Source: Pseudomonas ekonensis (GTDB taxonomy: Bacteria > Pseudomonadota > Gammaproteobacteria > Pseudomonadales > Pseudomonadaceae). Taken from it: a stretch of 64,000 bases of DNA. The position numbers and the translations under genes were made by a program. The stretch covers positions 868,001 to 932,000 of the forward strand of contig NZ_JAHSTS010000002.1 of assembly GCF_019145435.1 (NCBI RefSeq), written 5' to 3'. The notes under the pieces were generated by a model, which was given only the letters and a program-made list of their open reading frames with translations, had not been told where the DNA came from and did no database searches. How positions within the stretch are numbered: position 1 is the first letter of the stretch; every line of letters starts with the position of its first letter. Positions 35,578-46,092 of the stretch are shown piece by piece.

Positions 35578-38500
35578 TCAGTCCGCCAGCCAGCCGTTCT
35601 CCCAGTAACGCAGGTTCTCGTCGCGCAGCACGTAGTCCCGCAGCACGACCTCGCGCAACTCGTCGCCCATACGGTAGCTGGCGTCCGGGTCGGCCAGGTG
35701 CATGCGGATGGCTTGCAGCCATTCGTCGGTGGTGTTGGTCTTGACCCGGGTGCACGGCAGGTAACCGCGGTAGGCCTCGGTGTCGGTGCAGATCACCGGG
35801 TAGCCGCAGGCGCCGTACTCCAGCAGACGCAGGTTGCTCTTGCAGTCGTTGAAGATATGGAACTCCAACGGCGCCAGGGCCAGGTCCAGGTTGAGGCTGG
35901 CCAGTTTCGCCGGGTACACGTCCAGCCCGATCACGCCGTGGAACTCGTGCATGTACGGCAGCAGGTCGTCCGGGCACATGCCGAAGAACACCCAGTCGAC
36001 CTCGTTGGCCAGTTCGCGCACCACGTCGGCGATCACCGCCAGGTCGCCGTGGTGGCTGGTGCCGCCGCCCCAGCCGACCCGCGGCTTCTTCGAGGTGCGG
36101 CGCTGGCTGCGCAGGTCGGTCCACAGGTGCCGGGACAGCATGTTGGGCACGACGCGGATGTCGTGATGCATGTCCGACAGGACGTTGGCCAAAGGCGCGG
36201 TGGACACGACCACGCGGTCGCAGTAGCCGATAGCACGGCGCACCAGTTGCTCCATTTCATCGCGCTTGGGCATGTTGCGGATGTGCGCATTGCGCTGTGG
36301 CACGTCGATGACGTTGTCATCGAGCTCGAAGATCCTCCGCGCATTGGAGAATTGCTTCAGCGGCGGGATCTCATCGATGGCGTGCTTGGAGTAACGCCCT
36401 TGCAGCACGATCACGTCCGGGGACTGGCGCTCAATCTCAATGATCGACGGCAAGCCGTAGCAAATGCGCCCTTCGGCCCGGTTCGCCGCTTCCAGCTCGA
36501 TCATCGGCTGGCTGATGCGGTAGTGGCCGATGGCGGACGCGTTGATCGGCACGGCCAGCACATTGGGCAGCAGTTTCCTTGAGAACGGCGTCCAGCCGGT
36601 GCGCAGGCCCGGCTCCAGGCTGAAACTGCTCGCACCGACGCCTTGCAGCGCCAGGTTGACGTTGAAGGCCGGATCGCGAGCGATGACCGGCAACCAGCGC
36701 TGATAAAACGTTTCGTGCTCTTGCACATGCAACTGCTGCTCTTGCTCCGTCGTCTCCACGGCGGGACGCGCGCCCAGCGCCAGCTTGGCGTAAGGGTTCC
36801 AGACCACCAGATAGCCGTCCTGACCGACCCGCAGGCACAGGTCCACGACGTTGAGCGTCTGGGTCAGTTCCTGTTCGTCCAGCCCTCCCGCCGCCTGGAA
36901 GACCTCTTTGCGGATCATCAGGCAATCGCCGCCGACGGCACTCAAGTCATGGACCGTCTGGAGGCGGTACATGTAGCCGTCCGCCTGCATCGGCTGGCCG
37001 TAGAACGGCAGCCCGACGGCCCCTTGCATGCCCAGCACCAGGCCGGCGTGCAGCACGCAACCGTCCGGGTTGTAGATCTTGGCGCCGACCACGCCGACTT
37101 CCGGGCGCTGGGCGTGATTGAGCAGTTCGTCCAGCCAGTCCGCCTGGGTGATCACCGCAAAGGAGTTGAGCATCAGCACGTATTCGCCGCGGGCCTGGCC
37201 CACTGCGAAGTTGTAGGTGGCGGCCGGGTTGCCCTGCTGCGGGTAACGCAACACGCGCAGCCGGTCGCTGCCCAACTGCGCCATGCCGTCCAGCCACGCC
37301 AACGCCTCGGCGCTTTCGCTGCCGTTGTCGACCAACAGCAGTTCGTACTCGCTGTAGGCGGTCTTTTCCAGCAGCGTCTCGACGCAGCGCTGCAAGGCCG
37401 CCGTCTGGTCCTTGGTGACGATGACCACAGACACCAATGGGCGGCGGGCATGGCGATAGTCGATGCGGTTGAGCAGGTCGATGCTGCCGCGGCGCAGCTC
37501 ATGGGCAACGCCCAGGCGTTGCAGGTGCGCTTCGAGCACCCGCGGGCTCTGTTCGACGACGCCCGGTTCGGCCAGCCATTTGGCCAGGTCGAAGACCGAT
37601 TCCAGCATCACTTCGGCGATATGGCCGACCACGTGCGTGCCGCCGCTTTCGACCATGCGCCACAGCACATCGTGAGGCGCCAGTTCAGCGAACTCCGGCG
37701 CAAAGCCGCCCACGGCCAGGAAGCGCTCGCGCTCAAACGCCAGCGCACGCCCGACGTAAGGGTAACTGCGCATGAGGTCGAGGTTGAAGTCCGGCTTGAA
37801 CGCCGGCTCCGCCGACTCGCCGTCGCGCAGGCTGCCTTCGTCGCCGTACAGGCAGGCCAGCGACGGGTTGTGCACGATCCGCTCGGCCATGACCAACAGC
37901 GCCGGAGCCACCGGGCGGTCGCCCGCCCGCAGCAGGTAGAACCAGTCGGCCCCTTCCAGTTGCGGCAGCAGCGCATTGAGCTGCTCCAGGCCGTCGCCCT
38001 GCAACGGCATGCGGAAGACCTGGCCATCCAGCTCTGGCTCGGAACAGTCGGCGGACAGCACCAGGATCAGCTCCGGCGGATAGTCCTGGGCCGCCAGCGC
38101 CTCCAGCGTGCGCTCGACGCCGTCGCGGCTGCCTTCTGCGTCGATGACCACCGGCACGATCCGCGGCTTGTGCGACCAACTGGCGAAGGTCTCCGGCAGT
38201 TGTCGGCGCTGCGCCTCGCTGAGCACGCGGCAGCCCAGCCATTGCGCATAGAGTTCGGCAAAGCTCCAGCTGTCGATGCCGACGCACCATTCCTGGCGGC
38301 TCTGCTTGGTGCCCAAGGTGCGGCTCAGGGGCAGCTCTTCCCAGGCGCGCGGCGACTCGTCGGCCTTGGCCAGCGGCACATAACGCACCCAACCCGGGGC
38401 CGGCGCCGATTCGCCGCTGCGGGCCTTGAGCATCTGCGACATCCACTCGCGCTCGACTTCCAGCGCATCCTTCATCGGCTGGCTGGCGCTCAGGCGCTCG

Positions 38501-39171
38501 GGGTAGAGCCGTTCGGCACTGAGGACGTTGTTGGAGATCGCCACGTTGCCGCGCCGCATCAGGCAGATGTACAGGGCGAAATCCAGCGACGCGGTGAAGC
38601 AGTGGCCTTCCTGGGTCAGCGCCGGCAGCAGCTCCTCAAGATCGGTGCGCCGGAACAGGGCGTTGCTGAAGCCGCCCAGGACGTTCACCGGGAACTTCTC
38701 GAAGATCGCCAGCAGGTCGTCGCCCTTGAACAGGCCGCTGGCCGGCGACAGCGAGGTGTTTTCCAGGCGCGCCGGCAGGATGATGTCCTGCGCGTCCCAG
38801 AGCAGCCGCTGGGCCAGCACCAGGCTCACTTCGTCACGCACCAGCTCGTGGGCCTGCTGCTCGATGCAGGAGGCGTAGAGGTGGTCGTCGTCGCACAGGA
38901 ACTTGACGAACTCGCCCTGCGCCTCGGCCAGACAGGCCTTGAGGTTGCCGATCATGCCCAGCGTGCGCGGGTTGCGCACGTAGCGCACCGCAACGCCGGA
39001 CTGCTCGCTCACCGAAGCGACAATCTCCTGGATCTGGCTGCCGCGGCTGTCGTCGCAGACGATGATTTCAAGAGAACCGTAGGTCTGGCTCACGGCGCTG
39101 TTCAACGTCCGCTCGAAGAAGCGCGGGTTGAAGGCGGGAATGACGAGGCTGACAAGGGGGAGTGAATTCAC
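35578..39171 (-). CDS. Giant multidomain glycosyltransferase (GT2 repeats plus GT4-like C-terminus)
   Basis: About 1197 aa. An N-terminal GT2 domain (LPLVSLVIPAFNPRFFERTL; KFLCDDDHLYASC with a DDD triad) is followed by a degenerate GT2-like unit (about 330-580), a third GT2 domain (LVSVVIVTKDQTAALQRCVE; VGVVGAKIYNPDGCVLHAGL) and a GT-B/GT4-like C-terminal domain (RRIFELDDNVIDVPQRNAHI; VGWGGGTSHHGDL; NLRLLEYGACGYPVICTDTE). The two GT2-like units resemble those of the 971-aa protein. The GTG at 39171 begins the conserved region; a TTG at 39228 is possible. It lies between flgL and the RTX genes, so candidate targets are flagellin, FlgL/FlgK or the RTX proteins (inference). Confidence 0.83.
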   Translation of the reverse strand: MNSLPLVSLVIPAFNPRFFERTLNSAVSQTYGSLEIIVCDDSRGSQIQEIVASVSEQSGVAVRYVRNPRTLGMIGNLKACLAEAQGEFVKFLCDDDHLYASCIEQQAHELVRDEVSLVLAQRLLWDAQDIILPARLENTSLSPASGLFKGDDLLAIFEKFPVNVLGGFSNALFRRTDLEELLPALTQEGHCFTASLDFALYICLMRRGNVAISNNVLSAERLYPERLSASQPMKDALEVEREWMSQMLKARSGESAPAPGWVRYVPLAKADESPRAWEELPLSRTLGTKQSRQEWCVGIDSWSFAELYAQWLGCRVLSEAQRRQLPETFASWSHKPRIVPVVIDAEGSRDGVERTLEALAAQDYPPELILVLSADCSEPELDGQVFRMPLQGDGLEQLNALLPQLEGADWFYLLRAGDRPVAPALLVMAERIVHNPSLACLYGDEGSLRDGESAEPAFKPDFNLDLMRSYPYVGRALAFERERFLAVGGFAPEFAELAPHDVLWRMVESGGTHVVGHIAEVMLESVFDLAKWLAEPGVVEQSPRVLEAHLQRLGVAHELRRGSIDLLNRIDYRHARRPLVSVVIVTKDQTAALQRCVETLLEKTAYSEYELLLVDNGSESAEALAWLDGMAQLGSDRLRVLRYPQQGNPAATYNFAVGQARGEYVLMLNSFAVITQADWLDELLNHAQRPEVGVVGAKIYNPDGCVLHAGLVLGMQGAVGLPFYGQPMQADGYMYRLQTVHDLSAVGGDCLMIRKEVFQAAGGLDEQELTQTLNVVDLCLRVGQDGYLVVWNPYAKLALGARPAVETTEQEQQLHVQEHETFYQRWLPVIARDPAFNVNLALQGVGASSFSLEPGLRTGWTPFSRKLLPNVLAVPINASAIGHYRISQPMIELEAANRAEGRICYGLPSIIEIERQSPDVIVLQGRYSKHAIDEIPPLKQFSNARRIFELDDNVIDVPQRNAHIRNMPKRDEMEQLVRRAIGYCDRVVVSTAPLANVLSDMHHDIRVVPNMLSRHLWTDLRSQRRTSKKPRVGWGGGTSHHGDLAVIADVVRELANEVDWVFFGMCPDDLLPYMHEFHGVIGLDVYPAKLASLNLDLALAPLEFHIFNDCKSNLRLLEYGACGYPVICTDTEAYRGYLPCTRVKTNTTDEWLQAIRMHLADPDASYRMGDELREVVLRDYVLRDENLRYWENGWLAD

Positions 39172-39255
39172 GGCGGACTCGCAAGCGGCGGGAACCCGCC
39201 CGATACAGCGAGCCCTTCGAAACCGCAAAAGAAGACAAAGAAAGAACGGTGGGGA

Positions 39256-39275
39256 AACGGGCGCTCGCGCGCCCG
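39256..39275 (-). terminator. GC-rich hairpin after flgL
   Basis: Perfect 7-bp stem CGGGCGC / GCGCCCG with a 4-base loop, followed on the minus strand by TTTCCCC. It is 7 bases past the flgL stop. The tail is weak, so it may only attenuate. Confidence 0.5.
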
Positions 39276-39282
39276 CTCATCC

Positions 39283-40854
39283 TCAGATCCTGTCGAACAG
39301 GCTCAACTGGGAGATCTTGCTGAACGCCAGTTGGGCGGCCTGCAGCATGGTCTGCTGCAGGGTCAGGCGGGTCATCACCTCGGCCGGATCCGAATCGCGG
39401 ATCGAGCTCTGGGTGGTGGCGTTCGCCGCGGTCAGGCTGTCGTTGGTGGTGCTCTGCTCTTCCAGCGCCTGCCCGCGGGCACCGATCGAGGTGACGGCGG
39501 TGCCGATCTGGTTCACGGCGCTGTCGATGTTGCCCAGCGCCGACTCCATGGTGCCCTGGAATTTCTGCTTGGCCACCGGGTCGCCGTCGATCGGCGCCTT
39601 CAGCGCGGTGATCATCTGGCCCAGGGTGTCGAGCACGTTCTGGGTCTGGTGGTTGTTCGACTGGATCGAGAACTGGTCGCCGCTGGCCGGCGTGCCGCCG
39701 ATGGCGAAGGTCACGCCGGCGGCGACGGCGTTGCCGCCGACCATGGTGCCCGACGAGATCGGCTTGCTGTCGGCCGTGATCGGCGCGGCATACAGGTCAA
39801 AGGCGGTGGCGCTGGTGAACTTGAGCACCGTGCTGCCGTTCGCCGGGAAGGTGTTGGTGTAGTCCGACGGGTTGGTGATGGTGGAACCGGTGATCACCGC
39901 CGTCGACGGGTTGCCCGGGCTGCGCGCCGTGGTGAACGAGTCAGGGCTGGCCGACAGCTGGAAGCTGTGGCCGGCGATGACGGCGTCCGGGTTGGTGTCG
40001 CCGGGCTTGAGGTTGATGTTCAGCTTCATGTCCACGCCACGGAAGCTGACCGTCTGGTTGGCGCCGTTGCTGTTGCTGATCACGCCGTTCTGGCTGGCCT
40101 CGGCGGTCACGTCGTTGCCCAGGGCATCGGTGATCTTGATCTGGGTGCTGCTCAGGAAGCTGACGGTGTACGGCTGGCCGCCGCTGAACTTGGCGTTGTA
40201 GGTCGCGGCGGTGCCGACGGTGCCGTTGGACAGCACCACACGGCCGTCGTCCACGGCCGGGGCGGTCATGGCGGTCTGGGTGCGGCTGGTGTTGATGGTC
40301 TGCTGGAACGCGTCCCAGCCGGTGGTGTTGGTGCCCACCGTCAGGCCGTCGCCGATGCCCAGGTTGATCTGGGTCTGGTCGCCGTTGTAGGTGAACGTGC
40401 CGTCGGCGTTCTGCGAGTACGGCGCGGTGTCGGTCTTGGAGCCGGAGAACAGGTAGTTGCCGTCGGCGTCCTTGGAGTTCATCAGGCCCAGCACCTGCTG
40501 CTGGATCTGGCCCAGTTCTTCGGCGTAGGCGCTGCGGTCGGCGTCGGTCTTGAAGCCGTTGTTGGCGGCCAGGCCCAGTTCCTTGGCGCGCGCCAGCGCG
40601 GTGTTGATGGCGTCCAGGGTGGTTTCCTGCAGGTTCAGCGCACTCTTGGTGCTGCTGATGTTGCCCTTGTACTGTTCCAGGATCGCGCTCTGCTGACCCA
40701 GCGCCAGCAGGCGGCCAGCGCCGATGGGATCGTCGGCGGCGGTGTTGATTTTGGTCAGGCTGCTGGCTTCGTTGCTGGTCGCCACGGCGTTGCTGTAGTT
40801 GCGCTGGTAGTTCGCAGCTTGCGTTTCGTAATACTGGGCGGTGGAAATGCGCAT
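39283..40854 (-). CDS. flgL: FlgL, hook-filament junction protein 3
   Basis: FlgL (HAP3) joins FlgK to the filament. The 523-aa protein has flagellin-like ends: N-terminal MRISTAQYYETQAANYQRNY and KINTAADDPIGAGRLLALGQ, C-terminal VMTRLTLQQTMLQAAQLAFS ending LSLFDRI. The Thr/Ser-rich centre is variable and larger than in enterobacterial FlgL. It follows flgK by 13 bases and is the last gene of the flgF-L operon. Confidence 0.95.
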   Translation of the reverse strand: MRISTAQYYETQAANYQRNYSNAVATSNEASSLTKINTAADDPIGAGRLLALGQQSAILEQYKGNISSTKSALNLQETTLDAINTALARAKELGLAANNGFKTDADRSAYAEELGQIQQQVLGLMNSKDADGNYLFSGSKTDTAPYSQNADGTFTYNGDQTQINLGIGDGLTVGTNTTGWDAFQQTINTSRTQTAMTAPAVDDGRVVLSNGTVGTAATYNAKFSGGQPYTVSFLSSTQIKITDALGNDVTAEASQNGVISNSNGANQTVSFRGVDMKLNINLKPGDTNPDAVIAGHSFQLSASPDSFTTARSPGNPSTAVITGSTITNPSDYTNTFPANGSTVLKFTSATAFDLYAAPITADSKPISSGTMVGGNAVAAGVTFAIGGTPASGDQFSIQSNNHQTQNVLDTLGQMITALKAPIDGDPVAKQKFQGTMESALGNIDSAVNQIGTAVTSIGARGQALEEQSTTNDSLTAANATTQSSIRDSDPAEVMTRLTLQQTMLQAAQLAFSKISQLSLFDRI

Positions 40855-40867
40855 GGATTACGACTCC

Positions 40868-42913
40868 TTAAAGGCTGTTGATCAGCGTGCTGAAAGTTTC
40901 CTGCGCAGCCTTGATGATCTGCGAAGACGCGGTGTAGTACTGCTGGTACTTGACCAGGTTGGCGGCCTCTTCGTCCAGGACGACACCGGACAGCGAGTCG
41001 CGGGCACTCTTGGCCTGGTTCAGGATCACCGTGGTGGCGGCGCTGTCGGACTTGCCCTGGGCCGCCTGGGTGCCGACGTTGGTCACCAGTTTGTTGTAGG
41101 CGTCGGTCAGGCTGATGCCCTTGCTCGCCGAACCGGTGTCCACGGTCTGCTTGGTCTGCAGGCCGACCAGTGCCTGGGCGTTGCGGTTGTCCGAAGACGC
41201 CGCGCCGGTCAGGTTCATCGTGAAGGTCTCGCCGGCCTTCGGCGTGGCGCCCACGGTGGTCTGCACGGTGAAGGTCTTCTGCACCGGCGGCACGACGCTG
41301 TTGTCCATCACCGGCGCGCCGGTGGCGTCGACCATGCCCACGTTCAGGTTCAGGGTGTTGGCCTGGCCCGGAACGATGGTGCCGGTGCCGATGCTGTTGC
41401 CCTTGGCGTCGACCATGCTGTAGGACTGGCTGCCGCCGCTCACCGCGCCGAACACCAGCTTGACCGGCGTCGAGTACTTGAGCGCGGTCTGCATTTCGGC
41501 CTGGGCGGCCGGGTTGTAGATGTCGATGGTGCTGGTCAGCGTCGGCTGGGTGTAGGTGCCCGAGTTGTTGGCGCTGGCCACGCCGGTCAGCGGGCCGGCC
41601 GCCGCGATTTTCTTCGGATCGGTCAGCACGGTCTGGATGCTGGCGGCCGCGTTGCGGGTCGGCGTCACCTTGAACGAGTCGCCGGCGCTCAGGGCGCCGC
41701 CGTTGAGCGACAGGGTGAAGCCGTCGATCACCGGAGGCGGCGTGGTGGTGGTGCTGAACGTGCCGAGGTCAGTGCCGTCGGAGCGCTTGACGGTGTAGTC
41801 GGTGGCGCTGGTGAAGGTGACCTGGTAATCGCTGGTGGTCAGCTTGCCGGTGTCCTTGATGGTCACATCGAGGTTGCCGGAGCCGGCGCTGTTGCCGTCT
41901 TTGCCGATGCTGCGCTGGCTGATCAGCGCGGCGCTGTTGATGTTGTTGAAGATCGCCGCGCCGAAGTCACCGTTCTTGTCGATGCCCTGGGCCTGCTGGC
42001 GGTTCATCTGGTCGGCCACCACCAGTGCGACGCGGCCCAGCTCGTTGAGCGAAGGGTCGAGCACTTCTTTGCGGTAGGTGAGCAGGCCGCCGATTTCGCC
42101 GCCGCTGACCACCGAGGTGATGTCGATGGTGCTCGAACCGCGGTCCATCTGCAGCGCCATGCGCGACGGATCGTCCTTGCTCGGCACGGTGCTCAGGGTG
42201 TTGGTGGTGTTGCCGACGACCAGCGGCTGGCCGCTGCCGACGTACACGTCGAGGCTGGTGCCGCGCTCGACGACCTGGGCGCCGACCAGCTCGGACAACT
42301 GGCGCACGGCCTCGTTGCGGCTGTCGAGCAGGTCGTTCGGCTGGCCGCCGCTGGTGGAGATCTCGCCGATCTTCTGGTTCAGCGTGGCGATCGAGGTCGC
42401 CAGCTTGTTCACCTGGGACGCCATGTCCGACAGGTTGCCGTTGATCGTGGTGTTCTGGTCGTTCAGTTGCTTGGCCAGCGCGTTGAAGCGGCTGGTCAGG
42501 GCCTGGGCGCCGGTCAGGACGGTCTGGCGGGAAGTGTCGTCGGTGGGCGAAGTCGCGACCGACTGCATCGACGAGAAGAACTTCTGCAGCACGCCGGTCA
42601 GGCCGGTGTTGGTTTCCGACAGCGAGGCATCCAGCGCGGTGGCCTGGGCCTGGTAGGCGGCCGCTTCGCTGTTGAGCGAGGTGGCGGTGTGCAGCTGGGC
42701 CTCCAGGTAGGAGTTGTACACCCGGCGCACGTCGGCCAGGGTCGTGCCCGTGCCGATGAAGACGTTGCCGTACTGCTGCGAGGACTTGGTGCCCTGCACG
42801 GTTTGCTGGCGCGAATAACCGGCGGTGTCGACGTTGGCGATGTTATTGCCTGTCGTCGCCAGCGAGGCTTGGCTGGCGGACAGCCCCGACATCCCGATAT
42901 TGAGCAAACTCAT
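40868..42913 (-). CDS. flgK: FlgK, hook-filament junction protein 1
   Basis: FlgK (HAP1, 681 aa) starts with the conserved MSLLNIGMSGLSASQASLAT and NNIANVDTAGYSRQQ and ends in EAANLVKYQQYYTASSQIIK, AAQETFSTLINSL. The length and the Ser/Thr/Val-rich central beta domain are usual for Pseudomonas. An AAGG ribosome-binding site precedes the ATG, 24 bases after flgJ. Confidence 0.96.
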   Translation of the reverse strand: MSLLNIGMSGLSASQASLATTGNNIANVDTAGYSRQQTVQGTKSSQQYGNVFIGTGTTLADVRRVYNSYLEAQLHTATSLNSEAAAYQAQATALDASLSETNTGLTGVLQKFFSSMQSVATSPTDDTSRQTVLTGAQALTSRFNALAKQLNDQNTTINGNLSDMASQVNKLATSIATLNQKIGEISTSGGQPNDLLDSRNEAVRQLSELVGAQVVERGTSLDVYVGSGQPLVVGNTTNTLSTVPSKDDPSRMALQMDRGSSTIDITSVVSGGEIGGLLTYRKEVLDPSLNELGRVALVVADQMNRQQAQGIDKNGDFGAAIFNNINSAALISQRSIGKDGNSAGSGNLDVTIKDTGKLTTSDYQVTFTSATDYTVKRSDGTDLGTFSTTTTPPPVIDGFTLSLNGGALSAGDSFKVTPTRNAAASIQTVLTDPKKIAAAGPLTGVASANNSGTYTQPTLTSTIDIYNPAAQAEMQTALKYSTPVKLVFGAVSGGSQSYSMVDAKGNSIGTGTIVPGQANTLNLNVGMVDATGAPVMDNSVVPPVQKTFTVQTTVGATPKAGETFTMNLTGAASSDNRNAQALVGLQTKQTVDTGSASKGISLTDAYNKLVTNVGTQAAQGKSDSAATTVILNQAKSARDSLSGVVLDEEAANLVKYQQYYTASSQIIKAAQETFSTLINSL

Positions 42914-42937
42914 GATTTAAACCTTATTCCTTATGCC

Positions 42938-44215
42938 CTAGAGAGGCGTGGTGGAGGCACCCGCCGCAGCGTAGTTGGGGTAACTGCCCATCTGCCTGGC
43001 TATCTGCGAAATCTTGGTCGCGTAGTTCGGGTCGGTCGCGTAACCGGCCTTTTGCAACTCGCGTACAAACTGTTCTGGGTTATCGGCCGACTTCAGCACT
43101 TCTTGATAGCGATTGTTGCTCTGCAGCAACGTCACCAGGTCGTGGAAGCTGTCCTTGTACGAGGCGTAGGAACGGAACTCGGCCGTCTCCTTGACCATCT
43201 TGCCGTTGCGGAACTCGCTGGTGATCGCCCGGGCCGAATCGCCCTTCCAGTTGCCGCTGGCCTTGATGCCGAACAGGTTGTGGCTGCTGCTGCCGTCCTG
43301 GGCGCGCATGACCGATTTGCCCCAGCCGGTCTCCAGCGCGGCCTGGGCCACCAGGTAGCGCGGATCGACGCCGATGCGCGCGGCGGCCTCTTTGGCCATC
43401 GGCAGCATCGTGTTGACGAATTCGTCGGCGTCGCTGAACGCGCGCTTCGCCGGCGCCAGCGGGATCTGCGCCATGGCGCGGCCGTAGATCTGCATCTGCC
43501 CGCCGGAAGCCTTGTCCGCCTCGGCCCGCGCCAGCCAGTCGCCGTTGTACAGCGGGCCTGCGCCAGCGTTGGCGGCCATGGCGTTGACCGTGTTGCGTTG
43601 CGGCAACGTGGTGTTCGTGGCCGTCGAGGCGGACGGCACCAGGCCGGCGAGCAGGCGGTCGGCCAGCTTCGGCGGCAGGGCCAGACGGCGCCGGTTGATC
43701 ATTTCCATGTCGTTGCTGTGGGACAGCTCGACGTTCGGCGCACGCAGCGATCGCGATGCCCACAGCGGACGCTCGCCGTTGACCCGCGACAGCGGACCGG
43801 TGGCGGCGGTGCCGGCGGCGACCGGCGTCTGCACTGCCTCTTGCTTGGCGGCCGCTGCGGCCGCCGCCTCGCCCGGCGCCACCGGCTTGTTCTTCGACAT
43901 CTGACGCATCAGCACGTCGGCCAGGCCGATGCCGCCGCCCTCGCGGGACAACGACACCGCCAACTGCTGGTCGTACATTTCCTGGTACTGCTTGGCCTCT
44001 GCGGTGTTCATCGGGTTGTCTTTCCCGAGGGCCTCGGTGGCCGAACGCATCGACTTGAGCATCTCGCCCAGGAACAGCGATTCGAATTCCTGCGCCACCT
44101 TGCGCATGTTCGCATCGCTGTTCTTGTCGCCGACCTTGAGCTGGTTCAGGCGATTGAGGTCCGAATAGGCCCCGGAATCGCTGCTGCTGACCAGACCGCT
44201 CTTGCGCATATCCAT
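42938..44215 (-). CDS. flgJ: FlgJ, rod scaffold and peptidoglycan hydrolase
   Basis: FlgJ caps rod assembly and opens the peptidoglycan. The N-terminal rod-scaffold half (NMRKVAQEFESLFLGEMLKS) and the C-terminal glucosaminidase half are both present, the latter with the catalytic Glu in AQAALETGWGKSVM, the SSHNLFGIKASGNWKGDSAR signature and SYASYKDSFHDLVTLL. The two are joined by a long Ala/Pro/Thr-rich linker. At 425 aa it is somewhat longer than the P. aeruginosa protein, mostly in the linker. Starts 12 bases after flgI ends. Confidence 0.95.
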   Translation of the reverse strand: MDMRKSGLVSSSDSGAYSDLNRLNQLKVGDKNSDANMRKVAQEFESLFLGEMLKSMRSATEALGKDNPMNTAEAKQYQEMYDQQLAVSLSREGGGIGLADVLMRQMSKNKPVAPGEAAAAAAAKQEAVQTPVAAGTAATGPLSRVNGERPLWASRSLRAPNVELSHSNDMEMINRRRLALPPKLADRLLAGLVPSASTATNTTLPQRNTVNAMAANAGAGPLYNGDWLARAEADKASGGQMQIYGRAMAQIPLAPAKRAFSDADEFVNTMLPMAKEAAARIGVDPRYLVAQAALETGWGKSVMRAQDGSSSHNLFGIKASGNWKGDSARAITSEFRNGKMVKETAEFRSYASYKDSFHDLVTLLQSNNRYQEVLKSADNPEQFVRELQKAGYATDPNYATKISQIARQMGSYPNYAAAGASTTPL

Positions 44216-44226
44216 GGTCGCCGTCC

Positions 44227-45342
44227 TCAGATCACGATCAGGTCGGCTTGCAGCGCGCCGGCCTGTTTCAATGCTTCAAGGATCGCCATCAGGTCGCCCG
44301 GCGCTGCGCCGACCTGGTTCACCGCACGCACGATCTCGTCGAGGGTGGTGCCCGGGCCGAACTTGAACATCGGCTTGGCTTCCTGCTCGGCGTTGACCCG
44401 CGAGCGCGGCACCACGGCGGTCTGGCCGTTGGACAACGGGCCCGGCTGGCTGACGATCGGGTCTTCGGTGATGGTCACGGTCAGGCTGCCGTGGGTCACG
44501 GCGGCCGGTGCCACTTTCACGTTCTGGCCGATGACTATGGTGCCGGTGCGCGAGTTGATGATGACTTTCGCCACCGCCTGGCCCGGATCGATTTCCAGGT
44601 TCTCCAGGATCGACAGGTAGTCCACGCGCTGGCTCGGATCCAGCGGCGCGGTGACGCGGATCGAGCCGCCGTCGATGGCCTGGGCCACGCCAGGGCCGAG
44701 CATGTCGTTGATCTTGTCGACGATGCGCTTGGCGGTGGTGAAGTCGGAACGGTTCAGGTTCAGGGTCAGGCTGTTGCCCTGGTTGAAACCGCTCGGCACC
44801 GCACGTTCCACCGAGGCGCCGCCGGGGATCCGGCCAGCCGACGGAACGTTGACGGTGATCTTGGAGCCGTCACGGCCTTCGGCGTCGAAGCCGCCGACCA
44901 CCAGGTTGCCCTGGGCCACGGCATAGACGTTGCCGTCGATGCCCTTGAGCGGGGTCAGCAGCAGCGTGCCGCCGCGCAGGCTCTTGGAGTTGCCGATGGA
45001 GGAGACGGTGATGTCGATCTGCTGACCCGGCTTGGCGAACGCCGGCAGGTCGGCGCTGACCGACACGGCCGCGACGTTCTTGAGCTGCACGTTGCCCGAT
45101 CCCGGCGGCACCTTGATGCCGAACTGCGAGAGCATGTTGTTGAAGGTCTGCAGGGTGAACGGGGTCTGCGTGGTCTGGTCGCCGGTGCCGTTGAGGCCGA
45201 CCACCAGGCCGTAGCCGATCAACTGGTTGGAACGCACGCCGGAAATGCTGGCGATGTCCTTCAGCCGTTCGGCGTGTGCGTTGAAGGCCGCCGACAACAA
45301 CAGCGCGGCCATCATGAGGCGCTTGAAATTCAAAGTAGCCAC
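44227..45342 (-). CDS. flgI: FlgI, P-ring protein
   Basis: FlgI (371 aa) forms the periplasmic P ring. A Sec signal peptide ([20 protein letters not shown], cleavage after AHA) precedes the conserved [21 protein letters not shown] and [13 protein letters not shown] start follows the flgH stop with no gap, so expression is coupled to flgH. The C-terminus ([20 protein letters not shown]) is typical. Confidence 0.96.
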   Translation of the reverse strand: MATLNFKRLMMAALLLSAAFNAHAERLKDIASISGVRSNQLIGYGLVVGLNGTGDQTTQTPFTLQTFNNMLSQFGIKVPPGSGNVQLKNVAAVSVSADLPAFAKPGQQIDITVSSIGNSKSLRGGTLLLTPLKGIDGNVYAVAQGNLVVGGFDAEGRDGSKITVNVPSAGRIPGGASVERAVPSGFNQGNSLTLNLNRSDFTTAKRIVDKINDMLGPGVAQAIDGGSIRVTAPLDPSQRVDYLSILENLEIDPGQAVAKVIINSRTGTIVIGQNVKVAPAAVTHGSLTVTITEDPIVSQPGPLSNGQTAVVPRSRVNAEQEAKPMFKFGPGTTLDEIVRAVNQVGAAPGDLMAILEALKQAGALQADLIVI

Positions 45343-46038
45343 CTAGAAAGGGAACAGCGGGCTGAGGAAGAAACGGTCGAACCAGCCTGGCTGGCTCGCA
45401 TCGGCGAACGAACCGGTGCCCGAATAGGTGATGCGCGCATCGGCGACCCGGGTCGAGGACACGGTGTTGTCGGTGGCGATGTCATCGGCACGCACAAGGC
45501 CTGCGATCCGCACCAGCTCGTCGCCGGTGTTGAGGGTCATCCACTTCTCGCCGCGCACGGCGATGATGCCGTTGGGCAGCACGTCGGCCACGGTCACGGT
45601 GATCGAGCCGGTCAGGGTGTTGCCCTGGGCCGCCTTGCTGTCGCCCTTGGTCGCGCGGTCGCCGCTGTAGCCGACGTCCAGGCTCAGGTCATTGCCGCCC
45701 AACGGGTTGTTGGTGGTGCCGCTGCCGCCGAACAGCGAAGTCAGGCCGATGCCGGTCTTGCTGTTCTTGGCCACCTGGGAGTTGGCGTTCTTGCTGGCCT
45801 GGGTCTTCTCGTTCAGGGTGATGGTGATGATGTCACCGACCCGGAACGCCTTGCGGTCGCTGTACAGGTTCTGCTCGAAGCCGGCCTGGTAGATCGAGCC
45901 GTTGTTGGCCGCCGACGGCAGCGGCGTGCGCGGCAGCACCGGGGCGTAATAAGGGTCATTGGGCTTGGGCGTCGGCGCGACGCAGCCCGCGAGCGAGACC
46001 GCCCCACTCAATGCCAGAACGGATACAAAGCGATTCAT
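45343..46038 (-). CDS. flgH: FlgH, L-ring lipoprotein
   Basis: FlgH (231 aa) forms the outer-membrane L ring. The signal sequence ends in the lipobox LAGC (residues about 16-19), marking it as a lipoprotein. [20 protein letters not shown] and [20 protein letters not shown] are family hallmarks. It lies between flgG (54-base gap) and flgI. Confidence 0.96.
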   Translation of the reverse strand: MNRFVSVLALSGAVSLAGCVAPTPKPNDPYYAPVLPRTPLPSAANNGSIYQAGFEQNLYSDRKAFRVGDIITITLNEKTQASKNANSQVAKNSKTGIGLTSLFGGSGTTNNPLGGNDLSLDVGYSGDRATKGDSKAAQGNTLTGSITVTVADVLPNGIIAVRGEKWMTLNTGDELVRIAGLVRADDIATDNTVSSTRVADARITYSGTGSFADASQPGWFDRFFLSPLFPF

Positions 46039-46092
46039 GACCCTTTACCTCACGGTGTTGCCGGCGGCCTCATGGCCGCCGTTCGGACTTGA

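Noticed and set aside
40841..44620. Plus-strand reading frame of 1259 codons
   Set aside because: Exact shadow of flgK and flgJ; composition is typical of antisense frames.
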